Shown here piece by piece: positions 18,929 through 28,416 of a stretch of 64,000 bases of DNA. The translations under genes were made by a program, and so were the position numbers. The DNA is taken from contig NZ_JNIJ01000020.1 of the NCBI RefSeq assembly GCF_000701345.1, positions 1 through 64,000 of the forward strand. The letters are read 5' to 3'. The first letter of the stretch is position 1. Each line of letters opens with the position of its first letter. This DNA is from Bradyrhizobium sp. URHD0069. GTDB taxonomy: Bacteria; Pseudomonadota; Alphaproteobacteria; Rhizobiales; Xanthobacteraceae. The notes below the pieces were generated by a model. That model was not told the DNA's origin. It was given only the letters and a program-made list of their open reading frames with translations, and made no database searches.

Positions 18929-19160
18929 CTAGAGCCTTTTCCGTTTCGATCAAATCGAAACGGGGCTCTGGATTCTAGATTTGATGCGTTTTCTTGAAGC
19001 GAACCGGGCTCCACTTCGCTTGAAAACGCTCTGGATTTTTGATTTGACGCGTTTTCTTGACGCGAACCGGTCTCCACTTCGCTTGAAAACGCTCTGGATT
19101 TTTAATTTGACGCGTTTTCTTGACGCGAACCGGTCTCCACTTCGCTTGAAAACGCTCTAG
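18929..19160. repeat. CTAG-bounded interspersed repeat with three tandem 63-bp units
   Basis: A hairpin (18931-18950 pairing with 18954-18969; arms ccgtttcgat and atcgaaacgg, outer arms agagcc and ggctct) is followed by three 63-bp units at 18968-19030, 19031-19093 and 19094-19156. Each unit runs from ctggatt to gcttgaaaacgct. The array begins with CTAG at 18929 and ends with CTAG at 19157. Solo copies lie at 25797-25893 and 40288-40392. There are no spacers, so this is not a CRISPR array. Because 63 is divisible by three, the minus strand stays open through all units. Confidence 0.9.
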
Positions 19161-21646
19161 TGCGAAACCATCGCGCGAACACGTTGCGAGAGATGGTCGA
19201 GGTCGAACGGCTTGGTGATCATTTCCATGCCCGATTCCAGAAAGCCGTCGGCGATCGCGACGCTCTCGGCGTAGCCGGTGATGAAAAGAATCTTCAGGCC
19301 GGGCCGGGTCTCGCGGGCCTGATCGGCAAGCTGGCGGCCGTTCATGCCGGGCAGGCCGACGTCGGTAACCAGCAGATCGATCCGCTGGTTCGTACGCAGG
19401 ATTCGCAGGGCCGACGGTCCATCGACGGCTTCGAGCGTCCGGTACCCCCGTTCCCCCAGCATCTCCAGGATCACGCCGCGTACCACCGGCTCGTCCTCGA
19501 CCACCAGCACGGTCTCGCCGGTTGAGGCATGTTTGGCGACCTTGACCGTTGAGGCCTGCTGAGCCGCGATGTCGCCATGATGCCGCGGCAAATAGATCTT
19601 GACCGACGTCCCCCGCCCCAATTTGCTGTCGATCGTGGCGTGGCCGTTCGACTGCCGCGCAAATCCATAGATCATCGAAAGCCCAAGCCCGGTGCCTTGC
19701 CCGATCGGCTTGGTGGTAAAGAACGGATCGAAGGCGCGTGCCGCCACCTCCGCGGACATGCCTTTGCCGGTGTCGGTGACCGCGATGCAAATATAGTCGC
19801 CGGGAGAAAGCGCCGGCGTGTCCGCGGTCACGCTGTCGAGCCGCGCGTTGGCGGTAGCGATGGTGAGCTTGCCGCCCTCCGGCATGGCGTCGCGTGCGTT
19901 GATGGCGAGATTGAGCAGCGCGCTTTCCAATTGATTGGGGTCGCAGAGCGTGCACCACAACTCGTCCGACGCGACGATTTCGAGATCGATGGTCTCGCCG
20001 ATCGTCCTGCGCAGCAAATCCTCCAGCGATACCACGAGCCGATTGGCATCGACGCCTTTCGGGACCAACGGCTGCCGCCGCGCAAACGCCAGCAAACGAT
20101 GGGTGAGCGCGGCGGCGCGGTTCGCCGACGTCATCGCCGCGTTGATGTAGCGCGCAACATTGTCGGTGCGGCCCTGATTGAGCCGGGTCTGCATGAGATC
20201 CAGCGATCCGACGATTCCCGTCAGCAGATTGTTGAAGTCGTGGGCGATGCCGCCGGTCAATTGCCCTACCGCTTCCATTTTCTGCGACTGCAGCAATGCC
20301 TCCTCGGCGGCCCTCAACCGTTCGGCCGCGGCCTTCTCCGCGGTCACATCGCGGGCAACGGCATAGATGTGATCCTGGTCGGGTACGCCAGTCCAGGATA
20401 GCCAGCGGTATGATCCGTCCTTGTGCCGAAAGCGGCTCTCGAACCTGACAGTCAGATTGCCCTCGATCAGATTTTTCACCGCCGCGGCGCTCAACCCGCC
20501 ATCTTCGGGATGCTCCAGCCAATCCGAGGTACGGTTCAACAATTCGGCCTCGCTCCAGCCGAGCGTTTTGGTCCAGGCCGGATTGACGGTGCGCCAGACG
20601 CCCTTGCGGTCCGCGACCACCAGAAGGTCCTGCGACACGTTCCAGATCCGGTCGCGCTCCCGGGTCTTTTCTTCGACGCGCTGCGCCAGCGTCGCATTGA
20701 GCTCGGCGAGCTCGTCCGCAAGTTTGCGGAACCGCCCTTCGCCTTGCCGCAGCGCCAGGTCCGCGACGACCTGCTCGGTGACGTCGGTGTGCGCGCCGAC
20801 CAGGCGGGTGGCTTTTCCATTCTCATCGCGCTCGATGGTGGATTTGACCGAAATCCAGCGCGTCTCGCCATCGCTGGGACGGATGATCCGGTATTGCGCG
20901 CTGTAATCGCGCACGTCGCCTGCGACGGCATCGCGGAATTTTTTCTCGGTGTCTTCGCGATCCTCGGGGTGAATGCGCTGAACCCAGGCCTCGTGAGATT
21001 CGCTGGCCGCCTCCGGCGGCAGCCCGTGGATCAGCAAATACTCCGGCGACCGGCGATTGCGGAAACCGGTCCGCAAGTCGACCTCGAGGCCGCCGATCCG
21101 GCCGAGTTGTTGCACGCGCGCCAGCTCGGCTTCGCGTTCCCGCAATGCCTCGGCTGCGAGATACTCCTTGGTCACGTCATTGCACACGACGAGCACGCCG
21201 CCGATGCCGTCGTCTTCGTCGATCGGGCTGAAGCCGTAGGTCCAGTAGACCTGCTCGAGCTTGCCGTGACGCGTCACCGGAACGAGTTGGTTCTCATGCC
21301 ACGTGGCGCCGCCGCCGCTCATCACTTGTTCGATCTGCGGACCGATAATGTCCCAGATTTCCGCCCAGCATTCGCGTCCACGCTGGCCAAGCGCGCTCGG
21401 GTGACGCTCGGGTCCCATGGTCCGGCGATAGCCATCGTTATAAAATTGGATGAGTTCGGGACCCCACCAGATGAACATCGGGTGGTTGGTGTTGAGCAAA
21501 ATGCGCACCGCCGTGCGCAAGCTTTGCGGCCAGGTTTCAGGTTTTCCCAGTGGACTTGCCGACCAGTCGTAGGCACGCGTCAACGCGCCCATCTCCCCGC
21601 CGCCAGCGAGAAAATCCGCAGAAGTCGGTTTGGTGATTTTCAACAT
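19157..21646 (-). CDS. Multi-PAS hybrid sensor histidine kinase with C-terminal receiver
   Basis: This 829-residue soluble kinase has an N-terminal PAS-like domain (YDWSASPLGKPETWPQSL), a second PAS (about 190-290), a helical linker (LNATLAQRVEEKTRERDRIW), a third PAS, then HisKA with GQLTGGIAHDFNNLLTGI, HATPase (GTGLGLSMIYGF) and a receiver with Asp in LLVTDVGLPGMNG. No transmembrane segment is evident. The signal sensed and the output partner are unknown; no separate response regulator is adjacent. Its TAG stop lies in the terminal CTAG of the three-unit repeat at 18929-19160, so the gene's end coincides with the repeat boundary. Confidence 0.9.
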   Translation of the reverse strand: MLKITKPTSADFLAGGGEMGALTRAYDWSASPLGKPETWPQSLRTAVRILLNTNHPMFIWWGPELIQFYNDGYRRTMGPERHPSALGQRGRECWAEIWDIIGPQIEQVMSGGGATWHENQLVPVTRHGKLEQVYWTYGFSPIDEDDGIGGVLVVCNDVTKEYLAAEALREREAELARVQQLGRIGGLEVDLRTGFRNRRSPEYLLIHGLPPEAASESHEAWVQRIHPEDREDTEKKFRDAVAGDVRDYSAQYRIIRPSDGETRWISVKSTIERDENGKATRLVGAHTDVTEQVVADLALRQGEGRFRKLADELAELNATLAQRVEEKTRERDRIWNVSQDLLVVADRKGVWRTVNPAWTKTLGWSEAELLNRTSDWLEHPEDGGLSAAAVKNLIEGNLTVRFESRFRHKDGSYRWLSWTGVPDQDHIYAVARDVTAEKAAAERLRAAEEALLQSQKMEAVGQLTGGIAHDFNNLLTGIVGSLDLMQTRLNQGRTDNVARYINAAMTSANRAAALTHRLLAFARRQPLVPKGVDANRLVVSLEDLLRRTIGETIDLEIVASDELWCTLCDPNQLESALLNLAINARDAMPEGGKLTIATANARLDSVTADTPALSPGDYICIAVTDTGKGMSAEVAARAFDPFFTTKPIGQGTGLGLSMIYGFARQSNGHATIDSKLGRGTSVKIYLPRHHGDIAAQQASTVKVAKHASTGETVLVVEDEPVVRGVILEMLGERGYRTLEAVDGPSALRILRTNQRIDLLVTDVGLPGMNGRQLADQARETRPGLKILFITGYAESVAIADGFLESGMEMITKPFDLDHLSQRVRAMVSH

Positions 21647-21758
21647 GAGAGACCGGCGGCTTCAGCCCACGTTACCAGCCGGAACTTAACCGCCTGTCGC
21701 CCTCATCCAACTTCTGGCCCCGCCCGTTGGTTCCGATTTATTTTTTCATGGACGGAAC

Positions 21759-21792
21759 AAAGATGGCCGCGGCTCGCGCCGCGGCCATCTTT
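21759..21792 (-). terminator. 15-bp hairpin downstream of the PHB-depolymerase-like gene
   Basis: A perfect 15-bp stem pairs 21759-21773 (aaagatggccgcggc) with 21778-21792 around a 4-nt loop. It lies about 25 bp beyond the stop of the minus-strand esterase gene. Only a short T run follows, so termination is likely but not certain. Confidence 0.65.
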
Positions 21793-21817
21793 AGCTCGCA
21801 CCGAAATAACCGGCAGC

Positions 21818-23023
21818 TTATTTCATAAGGCCCGCCGCGGTCAGCGCACGGGTGATGACCCCATTGACGTCGATCGCGCGACGCCGCGCTGGATGGGACG
21901 GCTCGGTACGGTGACTAAGTGTCACCCGGGGCCAAAGCACCGCGGCGAGATCCGGCGCCGGCGCGGGTGCCGATGAAATCGCCGTCTTCGCGGATTGCTT
22001 CGAAGCGTCCTTGGGAGCCTCCTTGGGTGAACGAATCGATTCCGTCAGGCCGAAGAAATTCGCGATGTGATACGAGGACGAGATTCCCGCCTCGATCAGG
22101 AATGCGCCCTGCGCGCCGTATCGCTCGTCGTTGTCGGCGGTACCAAGCGGCGTGCCGTGCGCCATATCGGTGATGGTGTAGGATTCGACGATGGTTTCGC
22201 CCTCGGCATTCCACCACACTTGATGGGGGTAGCCGTCGACTGTCTTCTCCGACGTCGATGCGGAGGCGAGTTGATGGACGTCGAGCCACTGCTTGACAAT
22301 TTCGTTGGCGTTAGCGGGGTTGACGGTCCGATCGGCGCTGCCATGCCATACCGAGACTTTGGGCCACGGGCCTTTATGAGGTGAGGCATTGCGCACCCGG
22401 TCTCCCAATTCGCCGGCGGGGCGCGACGACGACTGGAACATTCCGTTCAACGCTTCCCGCACGTTGGTCGCAACGCCGTACGGCAAGCCCGCGATAATAG
22501 CGCCGGCCGCAAACACCTCGGGATAGGTTGCAAGCATGACCGAGGTCATGGCTCCGCCCGCGGAAAGCCCGGTGATGAAGATACGGCGCTCGTTGATTTT
22601 GTGGTCGCGAACCATCTGCGCGATCATCTGCCTGATCGAGCAGGCTTCGCCGCTGCCGCGCGTGGTGTCCTCCGGATTGAACCAGTTGAAACAGCCCTGG
22701 GTGTTATTGGAGGATTGCTGCTGGGGCATCAGCAACGCGAAACCGTAGTGTTTCGCGAGCGTCGACCAGCCGGCGCCCAGATCGTAACCGGCGGCGGTCT
22801 GGCCGCATCCGTGCAAAACCACGACAAGCGCGGGCGCGGGCTGAAGGTTAACAGGGGCGTACGAGAACATCCTGAGATCGCCGGGATTGGACCCGAATCC
22901 GCTGGTTTCGACGAGCGGGCTGCGGTCGTCTGGCTTAAGGCTTCGTCCAAAATCCGCAAAGGCGTTGATTTTGTTGAGGTTTGGTAGTTGTCGCAGAAGT
23001 TCGATATTTTTGGCGAGAGACAC
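21818..23023 (-). CDS. PHB-depolymerase-family esterase (extracellular type 1-like alpha/beta-hydrolase)
   Basis: A 401-residue alpha/beta-hydrolase of the LpqC/PHB depolymerase esterase family. It has the oxyanion strand LVVVLHGCGQTAAGYD, the nucleophile Ser in FITGLSAGGAMTSV and a His in the segment TDMAHGTPLG. It resembles extracellular catalytic domains, but no signal peptide is evident. The GTG at 23023 is preferred because AGGAG lies 7 nt before it; an upstream ATG at 23089 lacks such a site. A C-terminal extension rich in Ala, Pro and basic residues follows the hydrolase domain. Natural substrate unknown: short PHA, feruloyl or acetyl-xylan esters are all possible. Confidence 0.82.
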   Translation of the reverse strand: MSLAKNIELLRQLPNLNKINAFADFGRSLKPDDRSPLVETSGFGSNPGDLRMFSYAPVNLQPAPALVVVLHGCGQTAAGYDLGAGWSTLAKHYGFALLMPQQQSSNNTQGCFNWFNPEDTTRGSGEACSIRQMIAQMVRDHKINERRIFITGLSAGGAMTSVMLATYPEVFAAGAIIAGLPYGVATNVREALNGMFQSSSRPAGELGDRVRNASPHKGPWPKVSVWHGSADRTVNPANANEIVKQWLDVHQLASASTSEKTVDGYPHQVWWNAEGETIVESYTITDMAHGTPLGTADNDERYGAQGAFLIEAGISSSYHIANFFGLTESIRSPKEAPKDASKQSAKTAISSAPAPAPDLAAVLWPRVTLSHRTEPSHPARRRAIDVNGVITRALTAAGLMK

Positions 23024-23336
23024 CGGCAGCTCCTTAATCGAGGGGCTTGTTCTAACCCGAACCCAGACCAGATAGTTGCTGCACTGCAAAATAAAAAGGC
23101 CGTGTGCTGTCAGTCCCCAATATTGTCGCCCTCAATCTTGATTGACTCACGTCGCCGCGCCGCATCCACGACAGAAATGCGGCGGAAGCGATGATCGACC
23201 ACGCAAACAGGGCCGACGACGCCAAAACGCCGCAATAAGGAGAGCTCCAATAATCCAATAAGGAGACCTGGAAGGTCAGCCTGCCGGAATGACCTGGCGC
23301 GTGGTCGAATTTTGTTACGTGCTCAGACGGGTACCG

Positions 23337-24272
23337 TCATCCAAACGCTTTCGCCGCCGAGAGACCACCCAGCCGGCCGGTAATCGCGAAGAACTGCGCC
23401 ACGGTTTGTTCGATGATCGCTTGCGCCGACTTGACCTCGTCGATCAGCCCCGCGGATTGCCCGGCGAGCGCGGGCGCGGCTTCCATGTCGCCGTGGAAAT
23501 AGACGTCGCGGATTCCCTTCAGCGCGTCCGGCGCCATCATGCCCTCATCGTGAATCGCGCGCGTGCGTTCGGACTTCAGGGCGCGGATGCACGGCGTCGA
23601 TTTCTTGTTGAGCACCAGCGTGCCGGTTTCCTTCGCGCCGACGATCGCGCTCTTGTAGTTGGCATGCACCGGGCTCTCGGTGCAGCTGACGAAGCGCGTG
23701 CCCATCTGGATAGCCTCGGCGCCGAGCGCGAACGCCGCCGCCATGCCACGCCCGTCGCAAATGCCGCCGGCCGCGATCATCGGCACGTCGGAACGCGCGC
23801 GAATTCCCTGCAGCAGCACCAGCGTCGAGACTTCCTCCGGATTCTTGAAGCCGCCACCCTCGGCGCCCTCCACGACGAGGCCATCGATGCCGGCCTCGAC
23901 GCATTTCAATGCGGCCTCAACCGTCGGCACCGCGTGGTAGACGGTGATGCCGGCGGCCTTCAGCGGCGCGATGAATTTCGCCGGACTGCCGGCGGACGTG
24001 GTGACGAATTTGACGCCGGAGTTGCAGACGAATTTCAGCATCGCGTCGTCGCGCAGGAATCGAATCGGCAGGTTGACGCCAAACGGCAGGTTCAGGGCTT
24101 TCATCTTGTTGATTTCAAGCTGACAGGCTTCGGTTTCGCCCGACGAGGTTTCGATGATGCCGAGGCCACCGGCGCGTGACACCGCGGAGGCAAGCTGGGT
24201 GCGCGCGATCCAGCCCATCGGGGCCTGCACGATCGGGTATTTGACGCCGGTGTGGGCGAGAACGCGGTTCAT
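23337..24272 (-). CDS. Nitronate monooxygenase (2-nitropropane dioxygenase family)
   Basis: The 311-residue FMN enzyme shows the family's N-terminal YPIVQAPMGWIA, the flavin-binding GLGIIETSSGE, the GAEGGGFKNPEEV loop and MIAAGGICDGRGMAAAFALGA followed by GTRFVSCTES. These proteins oxidise alkyl nitronates and related compounds, with many members of uncertain substrate. It is divergent from a luciferase-like oxidoreductase (24436), a pairing that may share the 163-bp promoter region. Confidence 0.87.
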   Translation of the reverse strand: MNRVLAHTGVKYPIVQAPMGWIARTQLASAVSRAGGLGIIETSSGETEACQLEINKMKALNLPFGVNLPIRFLRDDAMLKFVCNSGVKFVTTSAGSPAKFIAPLKAAGITVYHAVPTVEAALKCVEAGIDGLVVEGAEGGGFKNPEEVSTLVLLQGIRARSDVPMIAAGGICDGRGMAAAFALGAEAIQMGTRFVSCTESPVHANYKSAIVGAKETGTLVLNKKSTPCIRALKSERTRAIHDEGMMAPDALKGIRDVYFHGDMEAAPALAGQSAGLIDEVKSAQAIIEQTVAQFFAITGRLGGLSAAKAFG

Positions 24273-24435
24273 GGCTATCCATTGCTGTGAGAGTGAGGGA
24301 GGCGGAAAATTCCGGGCGACGGTATGTCAGCTGCGTCTGCGCGACAACCATGCATCGGCAGCGGTTCTCCGCGATTGCCTTGGCCGTTACCACCCCGTAG
24401 CTTGGGCACAACAACAGCAGTCCGGAGAGAAACAA

Positions 24436-25677
24436 ATGGCGCGCCTCAAATTTGGAGCTTTCCTCGCCCCGCATCATCCCATTGGCGAGCATCCGATGCT
24501 GCAATTCCGCCGCGACCTCGATTTCGTCGAGCAACTCGATGCGCTCGGCTACGATGAATTCTGGTGCGGCGAGCATCATTCCTCAGGCTGGGAAACCATC
24601 GCGTCGCCCGAGATGTTTCTGGCCGCCGCAGGCGAGCGCACCAAGCGTATCAAGCTCGGCACCGGCGTGATCTCGCTGCCGTATCATCATCCCTTCAACG
24701 TCGCCCAGCGCATGGTGCAGCTCGACCACATGACCGGAGGTCGCGCCATCTTCGGCTCCGGACCTGGGGCGCTCGCCTCCGACGCGCACACGCTCGGCAT
24801 CGATCCGATGACGCAGCGCGACCGTCAGGACGAGGCGATCGCGATCATTCGTCGGCTGTTCAAAGGCGAGCGCGTCACCGCCAAGAGCGACTGGTTCACC
24901 ATGAACGACGCCGCGCTGCAAATCCTTCCCTTGCAGGAGGATATGCCGTTCGTGGTGGCGTCGCAGATTTCGCCGTCGGGCATGACGCTCGCCGGCAAAT
25001 ACGGCATCGGCATCATCTCCCTCGGCTCGATGTCGACGCAGGGCTTGATGGCGCTGCCGACGCAATGGGGTTTTGCCGAGGACGCCGCCAGGAAGCACGG
25101 CACCACCGTGAGCCGATCCGACTGGCGCGTGCTGCTGAGCTGGCACATCGCGGAAACCCGCGAACAGGCGCGGCGCGAGGCCGGCGCCGGATTAATGCGC
25201 TGGCACAACGAGTATAATGTCGGCACGTTGCAACGGCCGGGGCTGCAGCCGTTCAGCTCGGCCGAGGACGCCGTGGAGAAGACCGCCGGAGGCGAAGGCG
25301 CAGCCTCCACCATCGGCACGCCGGACGATCTGGTGAAAACCATCAAGAGCCTGATGGAGGTCTCCGGCGGCGTCGGCACCATCGTCGGCTTCGTGCACGA
25401 CTGGGCCAATCCGGAAAACACCCGGCGCAGCTGGGACATGGTGGCGCGTTACGTGATTCCGGAAATCAACGGCCACATCGCCAAACTGCGCGAGTCGCAA
25501 AAGTTCCTGATCGAAAACCGCGCCGTGTTCGAGCGCGCAGGCCAGGCCGTGATGGCCAAGATCATGGAAAACGACAAGGCAGCCGCGGCGCTTCCCCTCA
25601 CCGGCCCGGGACGCGTCGCGATCCCGACCGTCAACGCGCCTGACTTGCAGAAGGAAGCCGCGAAAAGAAAGGCGTGA
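24436..25677 (+). CDS. LLM-class (luciferase-like) flavin-dependent oxidoreductase
   Basis: The 413-residue TIM-barrel monooxygenase begins MARLKFGAFLAPHHPIGEHP and contains DEFWCGEHHSSGWETIASP and GRAIFGSGPGAL, typical of bacterial-luciferase-like enzymes that use reduced flavin. The ATG at 24436 follows ggagagaaacaa. An upstream in-frame ATG at 24154 would overlap the divergent gene and was rejected. The substrate is unknown; relatives include limonene- and alkane-type monooxygenases. Confidence 0.87.
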   Translation: MARLKFGAFLAPHHPIGEHPMLQFRRDLDFVEQLDALGYDEFWCGEHHSSGWETIASPEMFLAAAGERTKRIKLGTGVISLPYHHPFNVAQRMVQLDHMTGGRAIFGSGPGALASDAHTLGIDPMTQRDRQDEAIAIIRRLFKGERVTAKSDWFTMNDAALQILPLQEDMPFVVASQISPSGMTLAGKYGIGIISLGSMSTQGLMALPTQWGFAEDAARKHGTTVSRSDWRVLLSWHIAETREQARREAGAGLMRWHNEYNVGTLQRPGLQPFSSAEDAVEKTAGGEGAASTIGTPDDLVKTIKSLMEVSGGVGTIVGFVHDWANPENTRRSWDMVARYVIPEINGHIAKLRESQKFLIENRAVFERAGQAVMAKIMENDKAAAALPLTGPGRVAIPTVNAPDLQKEAAKRKA

Positions 25678-25796
25678 GCGCAAGCGGCGGCGCGAATGGC
25701 AGTGTGCATGACGGCGTGCATGACTTGACCGCCAGTCCTCCCGGCAAGTGGGTGCGACCAACTCGGCTATAGTGACGAAACAGGATTCTCGATACA

Positions 25797-25893
25797 CTAG
25801 AGCCCGTTTCGATAGAATCGAAACGGGGCTCTAGATTCTTGGTTTGACGCGTTTTCTTGACGCGAACCGGGCTCCACTTCGCTTGAAAACGCT
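25797..25893. repeat. CTAG-bounded interspersed repeat, solo copy
   Basis: A palindrome spanning 25797-25834 (ctagagcccgtttcgat, a short loop, then the complementary arm ending ggctctag) is followed by one 63-bp-type unit ending cgcttgaaaacgct. It is the best-preserved example of the repeat's 5' palindrome and shows that the hairpin itself is bounded by CTAG on both sides. At the far end the usual CTAG is replaced by 'ataa'. It lies between the LLM oxidoreductase and the P450 gene. Confidence 0.88.
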
Positions 25894-26025
25894 ATAATTC
25901 CTTGACCAATTTTGTTTTCGTGAGGCTTTGCACCGCCATGACAACCGGCTATTTCCGGTGTCGGTCTTCCCGATGGCACGCCTCAGGCGACAAGGTCGTG
26001 GTCAGAGGCCAACCGGAGCACTGCC

Positions 26026-27405
26026 ATGTCGATGCATAGTGTGGCTTCTCCTGCGATTACCTTCACTCCACCAAAGCGCAATTCGCTAACGCATATTCCC
26101 GGCGACGAAGGCTGGCCGATCATCGGCAAGACGCTGGAGGTACTCGCCGATCCCAAGGGACAGGTCGAGCGGCAGGCCGCCAAATACGGACTGGTCTATC
26201 GCAGCCATGTGTTCGGCGAGACCAGTCTTGTCCTGCTCGGGCCCGAAGCCAACGAGCTCGTGCTATTCGACGCGGCCAAACAATTCTCCTCGACGCTCGG
26301 CTGGGGACCGGTTCTCGGGCTATTGTTTCCGCGCGGGCTGATGCTGCTCGATTTCGACGAGCACCGGGTGCACCGGCGCGCGCTGTCGGTGGCCTTCAAA
26401 TCCGGGCCGATGAAGTCCTATCTTGCGGAGCTCGATACCGGCATCGCGGCGCGGGTCACGCAATGGAAGGCGCGGCCGGGACCGATGCTGTTCTATCCCG
26501 CGATGAAACAGCTCACCCTCGATCTTGCCGCGACCTCGTTCCTCGGCGCCGGCATCGGTCCGGAAGTCAACGACATCACGCGCGCTTTCGTCGACATGGT
26601 GGCCGCCTCGGTCGCGGTGATCCGAAGGCCACTGCCCGGCACGCAGATGGCGCGCGGCGTCAAGGGCCGCAAACGCATCGTGGCTTACTTCTCGGAACAG
26701 ATTCCGATCCGCCGCGCCAAAGGCGGTGGCGAGGACCTGTTCTCGCAATTGTGCCACGCGACCCATGAAGACGGCGCGCTGTTGTCGACGCAGGACATCA
26801 TCGATCATATGAGCTTTCTGATGATGGCCGCGCACGACACGCTGACCTCGTCGCTGACATCGTTCATCGGGGCGCTTGCGGCCAACCCGCAATGGCAGGA
26901 CAAATTGCGCGACGAGGTGTCGGCGCTCGGCGCGACCTCCGGCGAGCCGACGACATTCGATAGTCTCGAAGCCATGCCGCTCACCGAGATGGCGTTCAAG
27001 GAAGCGCTGCGGCTCAAGCCGCCGGTGCCCTCGATGCCGCGCCGCGCGGTCCGGGATTTCAGCTTCAAGGGTTACGCGATCCCGGCGGGAACGCTGGTCG
27101 GCATCAATCCGCTGTTCTCTCACCACATGCCGCAAATCTGGCCCGATCCCGAACGCTTCGATCCGACGCGCTTCACCGATGAGGCGCAGCGTACCCGCCA
27201 CCGCTTCGCCTGGGTGCCGTTCGGCGGCGGCGCGCATATGTGCCTCGGGCTGCACTTCGCCTATATGCAGGCGAAATGCTTCGCCCGGCATTTCCTGCAG
27301 AATCTCTCGGTGTCGCTGGAGCCGGGCTACACGCCGGATTGGCAGATGTGGCCGATCCCGAAGCCGCGGGACGGATTGCGCGTAACGCTGTCACCGGTTG
27401 GATAA
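26026..27405 (+). CDS. Cytochrome P450
   Basis: A 459-residue P450 with the I-helix oxygen-activation motif MMAAHDTLTSS, the K-helix ExxR (EALRLKPP), and the heme-thiolate loop FGGGAHMCLG (FxxGxxxCxG). It appears to be a soluble bacterial class without a membrane anchor. The ATG at 26026 follows a GGAG at about 6-nt spacing. Sequence style recalls CYP51/CYP120-like P450s; the substrate is not inferable. No ferredoxin or reductase gene is adjacent. The next gene is a convergent SDR. Confidence 0.9.
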   Translation: MSMHSVASPAITFTPPKRNSLTHIPGDEGWPIIGKTLEVLADPKGQVERQAAKYGLVYRSHVFGETSLVLLGPEANELVLFDAAKQFSSTLGWGPVLGLLFPRGLMLLDFDEHRVHRRALSVAFKSGPMKSYLAELDTGIAARVTQWKARPGPMLFYPAMKQLTLDLAATSFLGAGIGPEVNDITRAFVDMVAASVAVIRRPLPGTQMARGVKGRKRIVAYFSEQIPIRRAKGGGEDLFSQLCHATHEDGALLSTQDIIDHMSFLMMAAHDTLTSSLTSFIGALAANPQWQDKLRDEVSALGATSGEPTTFDSLEAMPLTEMAFKEALRLKPPVPSMPRRAVRDFSFKGYAIPAGTLVGINPLFSHHMPQIWPDPERFDPTRFTDEAQRTRHRFAWVPFGGGAHMCLGLHFAYMQAKCFARHFLQNLSVSLEPGYTPDWQMWPIPKPRDGLRVTLSPVG

Positions 27406-27414
27406 CGGCGAGCG

Positions 27415-28257
27415 TTACCCCGCGCCCTGATCGAATGCCTTGCGCATCGCGACATAGCCCTGCTGCTGCTGCGTCCAGTTGCGGCCGCCGGTGATGGCGC
27501 CATCGACCACCAGATCATGCCCGTTGATGAAGGAGGATTCGTCGCTGGCGAGAAACACCGCGGCGTAGGCGATATCCTCCGTCAGCCCGGCGCGGGGAAT
27601 CGGCTGCGCGGTCTTGTAGATCTCGCGCATCACGTCCGGCGTTTTCTCCGCAGCCTCGACCGAAAGGCCGAGCGCCTTGCCGAAAATGCCGGTGGCGATC
27701 GCGCCTGGCGAGATGCTGTTCACCCGAATGCCGGATTCGCCGAGCTCCATCGCCACGCATTTGGTGAGATGAATGACGGCGGCCTTGGCCGCGCCATAGA
27801 CCAGCGACGACGAAAAGCCGGCGAGCCTTCCCGCGATGCTGCCGTTGTTGATGATGCTGCCGGAGCCCTGCCGGCGCATATGGGGTGCGGCGTGTTTCAT
27901 GCCGAGCATCACACTGCGCACCAGCGTCGCCATCGCGAGGTCGAAGCGCGCGGCGTCCAGACCTTCGATGCCGCCGGTCTGCGCCGGGCCACCGGCATTG
28001 TTGAACAGACAGTCGATGCGGCCGAATTTTTCGATCGCTTGTTCGATCACCGCCCGCATCTGTTCCTCGACCGTGACATCGGTCTGGCGGAAGACGCAGT
28101 TGGCGCCGAGCTTTTTGGCGAGTGCCTCACCCTCCGGCACGCGGCGTCCGGCAATCACGATCCTGGCGCCTTCGGCCACGAATATTTCCGCAGTGCGCAG
28201 CCCGATGCCGCTGGTCGCACCGGTGATGACCGCGACCTTGCCGTCTAGCCGTCCCAT
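27415..28257 (-). CDS. SDR-family oxidoreductase
   Basis: A 280-residue classical short-chain dehydrogenase. The NAD(P) loop is TGATSGIGLRTAE, the structural NNAG is present (FNNAGGPAQ), the catalytic Ser is in NNGSIAGRL and the Tyr-Lys pair is YGAAKAAVIHL. The ATG at 28257 follows GGGGAGAACGCT. It ends 10 bp from the convergent P450 gene. The ligand is unknown; a hydroxysteroid- or cyclohexanol-dehydrogenase-like role is possible but not shown. Confidence 0.88.
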   Translation of the reverse strand: MGRLDGKVAVITGATSGIGLRTAEIFVAEGARIVIAGRRVPEGEALAKKLGANCVFRQTDVTVEEQMRAVIEQAIEKFGRIDCLFNNAGGPAQTGGIEGLDAARFDLAMATLVRSVMLGMKHAAPHMRRQGSGSIINNGSIAGRLAGFSSSLVYGAAKAAVIHLTKCVAMELGESGIRVNSISPGAIATGIFGKALGLSVEAAEKTPDVMREIYKTAQPIPRAGLTEDIAYAAVFLASDESSFINGHDLVVDGAITGGRNWTQQQQGYVAMRKAFDQGAG

Positions 28258-28416
28258 AGCGTTCTCCCCGTTTTGGCGATGTTGATTTTAAACATAATCT
28301 GCGGCCTGACGGAACAACGCAAGCCATGCTTGCTTTCCACCGTAGGAAGTCCCGATAGACGCGTATTCCCCGGCTTGGCCTTATTCTGGATTCGTTTCGG
28401 ACTGATGTATTGAGCC

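Noticed and set aside
18968..19156. CRISPR array
   Set aside because: The three 63-bp units are directly adjacent with no spacers, and no cas genes are present.
18975..20522. Minus-strand frame of 515 codons overlapping the hybrid kinase
   Set aside because: It is another frame of the kinase gene with Arg-rich composition and no domain; it is long only because GC-rich DNA and the 63-bp units keep it open.
20423..21976. Plus-strand frame of 517 codons antisense to the hybrid kinase
   Set aside because: A shadow of the kinase gene; no recognisable domain and no ribosome binding site.
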